DNA of 64,000 nt from Trichomonas vaginalis G3 (taxonomy: Eukaryota > Parabasalia > Trichomonadida > Trichomonadidae): contig NC_067205.1 in the NCBI RefSeq assembly GCF_026262505.1, positions 24,399,585 to 24,463,584 of the forward strand. Reading direction: 5' to 3'. Shown here in pieces: positions 62,363-64,000 of the stretch. The notes under the pieces are model-generated. The model had not been told where the DNA came from, ran no database searches, and saw nothing but the letters and a program-made list of their open reading frames with translations. The number at the start of each line of letters is the position of its first letter. Position 1 is the stretch's first letter. The translations under genes were made by a program, and so were the position numbers.

Positions 62363-64000
62363 CTAGTATGTTGTAAATTTCCCATGTCCTTTTTGCCTTT
62401 GGCTCTGGTCGCCCATCTCAGGTAACCTATATCCTAGAAAGATTTTGTCATAGTTTGTATTTGAGTCTTCGCGTATTGTTTGCATGACTCTTTCCTGAGT
62501 TTCCGGTTCAAGCTCTTCAAACAGAGCTTGTCCATATGGAATAAGCTCGTTTCCAAATATATGTTTTTGTAGCCATTCTGGTTTTCTTTCCATGTTACCA
62601 ATAATATCTTTTGTGAATGGGAAAGCTTTTACCCAATGTTTCAGTCTTGCGTCATTTATTTCTGTAGTTGGTTTTATTTTGTCAAGGAACATGTTTTTCA
62701 ATACTAACATTTCATTTGGTACTGTCCATTTGAGTTTTCTTAAATATTCATCCCTTCTCAGTTCATTGTCTGCAAAGTAAGTTTTTATGACATTTTGTAA
62801 ACTTTCGTTTGCAAGGTCATGTACAATAGGTTCTCTTCCTTCTATCTCCCTAACTTTCTTTCTAAACTCTTCACCAAATATACCATCTCTATGGTTCTGT
62901 GTAGTTCTTTGAGATAAATGTTCTAGAACGTCAGGTGTTATATTTCCATCAGCCATGTTCATTTCATACTGGTCCAAAATATCTGCATGTTTCATATCTT
63001 TCAATGGCATTAAAGCCGCGCTGAAAATACCAGCTATATCTGGTTCACCATTCACTTCCATTGCGTCTACAACTTCTTGGAATTGTGGTTGTAAGTTTAT
63101 GAACCACCTATCCGGATTAGCTTTATGACCCCATCTCATTGTAGTTCCATAGTCTGCAGAAACAAAAGTAGGTTTGTTTCCATATTGGTTAGGTTCTGAA
63201 TGAACTTTAAACAATGTTTCATTTCTATATGTTTTGGTGAAATTTAACCTTTTATTTTCACCGAGTTCAGCCAAAGATTGAACGTTATATGGTCGTAAGT
63301 AAAAAGGATTGTTGTATTTGCGTACACTTTCTTTCAGTTCTTCCATTCTATGCTGAATATTTTCATCTGATGTTGGAGTCTTTTGTATGTCGGCGAACAT
63401 TTTTCGATATTCTTCTACTATGTCAGCCGAATTTTTCTTAGACTCTTGGAAAGATTCCATATTCTCCGCATACTCTTGTTGAGGGTCAAGATTTTTCGGC
63501 TGTTCCAAATCTTCATCTAGTTCTGTGAAGTTAGTTTCCAAAGGAGGGACTTGTTTGTTTCCTTCAGGCTCTTCTAGCTGTTGTTGCTGAACTATTTCTT
63601 CCATGTCTGGTTGTATCTGAACTTCTTCCTGTTGAGTTTCTTGTACCTCATCTGCTGGCATTTCATATATTCCGAGACCGTTTTTAACAAGTTCCCTATT
63701 TAAGTCATCCGCATTCATAACCCTTTCTTCTTTCGTTCCGTCTCTATTTTTTACGCGTTTCATGAAGATAGTTGAATTATCATTTATCTCTGACACCAAA
63801 TATCTCGGAGTAAATTCATCCATGTCATTTGGATGATATGCTATTAAATCATATCCCTTAGCGAGCTTGTATTTTCCAGGTTTGAAATTATATCCCATTT
63901 GGTGCTGAACCATAAAGCTAAATAGGTTCGGGTCAGTATTTCCTTCCTTGAACTTTCTAATAGCTTCTTTATATCTGTCACTAAAGTCAAGAGTATCTGG
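62363..64000 (-). CDS. Large hypothetical virion-type protein, N-terminus outside window
   Basis: The frame is open from 62363 to the right edge (an ATG at 63911-63913 is internal). Over 540 residues: a Gln/Glu-rich linker (QQEEVQIQPDMEEIVQQQQL), a large helical domain (LPLKDMKHADILDQYEMNM; YGQALFEELEPETQERVMQT), then KGHGKFTTY and stop. The next frame continues as WEIYNILGEHEAKMQQLEAE. After another shift, a tail to 62122 holds TPKKKRRVEQ, a classical nuclear-localisation-type motif, and Ser/Glu and Lys/Arg runs. It is immediately upstream of the capsid gene, so probably structural. Not present in Maverick 1. Confidence 0.65.
   Translation of the reverse strand, partial: PDTLDFSDRYKEAIRKFKEGNTDPNLFSFMVQHQMGYNFKPGKYKLAKGYDLIAYHPNDMDEFTPRYLVSEINDNSTIFMKRVKNRDGTKEERVMNADDLNRELVKNGLGIYEMPADEVQETQQEEVQIQPDMEEIVQQQQLEEPEGNKQVPPLETNFTELDEDLEQPKNLDPQQEYAENMESFQESKKNSADIVEEYRKMFADIQKTPTSDENIQHRMEELKESVRKYNNPFYLRPYNVQSLAELGENKRLNFTKTYRNETLFKVHSEPNQYGNKPTFVSADYGTTMRWGHKANPDRWFINLQPQFQEVVDAMEVNGEPDIAGIFSAALMPLKDMKHADILDQYEMNMADGNITPDVLEHLSQRTTQNHRDGIFGEEFRKKVREIEGREPIVHDLANESLQNVIKTYFADNELRRDEYLRKLKWTVPNEMLVLKNMFLDKIKPTTEINDARLKHWVKAFPFTKDIIGNMERKPEWLQKHIFGNELIPYGQALFEELEPETQERVMQTIREDSNTNYDKIFLGYRLPEMGDQSQRQKGHGKFTTY

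Larger units (their letters stand above)
42541..64000 (+). mobile_element. Maverick/Polinton element 2 (right end outside window)
   Basis: From ~42.5 kb to the edge the genes are again Maverick-type: integrase (46395-47358), packaging ATPase (55476-56351), major capsid protein (60522-62120), penton-like and pVI-like genes and KilA-N proteins. It also carries a Dam-type methyltransferase and an SF3 helicase, not seen in Maverick 1. No polymerase is visible up to 64000; it should lie further right. The left border is uncertain between ~41291 and 42540, because the right TIR is not available. At >21 kb with many frameshifts, it is a distinct family from Maverick 1, not a copy of it. Confidence 0.9.

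Overview
The window looks like nuclear DNA of a trichomonad protist, most probably Trichomonas vaginalis or a close relative. It is AT-rich, has short intron-poor genes, and carries two large Maverick/Polinton elements, a MULE transposase relic, and a host gene with a Lys/Glu/Ser-rich tail. The organism is inferred from this combination; no diagnostic rRNA is present.

Layout. Positions 1-3777 hold most of a host beta-propeller gene (minus strand, open at the left edge). About 3.8-7.0 kb is host intergenic DNA with a decayed gene and dispersed repeats. A MULE transposase gene starts at 7038 and is split three ways. Maverick 1 (7480-28910, 21.4 kb, ~680-bp TIRs, target duplication TAGATTA) interrupts it first. 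The catalytic middle (28918-29916) is then interrupted by a 2.28-kb TIR element (29917-32192, 11-bp target duplication), and the SWIM-finger C-terminus ends at 32590. From 32.6 to 41.3 kb is host DNA with tandem and dispersed repeats, a small hypothetical gene, an ~820-bp MITE-like element, a PQ-loop membrane protein gene with an in-frame stop, and a short hypothetical gene. From 41.3 to 42.6 kb is a non-coding stretch with a cluster of hairpins. From about 42.5 kb to the right edge is a second, different Maverick (Maverick 2), whose right end and polymerase gene lie outside the window.

How the genes fit together. Maverick 1 has protein-primed DNA polymerase B, integrase, packaging ATPase, double-jelly-roll major capsid protein, three penton-like proteins, a pVI-like basic protein, KilA-N regulators and a very large fibre with a phage tail-collar-like C-terminus. 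Maverick 2 has a Dam-type methyltransferase, ATPase, SF3 helicase, integrase, major capsid protein, penton-like genes, an intact fibre with the same tail-collar-like domain, and KilA-N proteins, one of them with a T5orf172-like C-terminus. This is a virus-like gene set. Most large genes in both elements are broken by single-base frameshifts, so these copies are decaying, although some breaks could be sequence errors.

Most interesting signals. (1) Intergenic palindromes centred on AGATCT keep their architecture while the arm words change from copy to copy. (2) Phage-like tail-collar fibres occur in both eukaryotic transposons. (3) GC-rich double hairpins sit in frame inside several Maverick 1 genes. 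(4) Two divergent promoter regions each carry a 22-bp-period tandem array of unrelated sequence. (5) A row of three 68-nt hairpins lies at the edge of Maverick 2.
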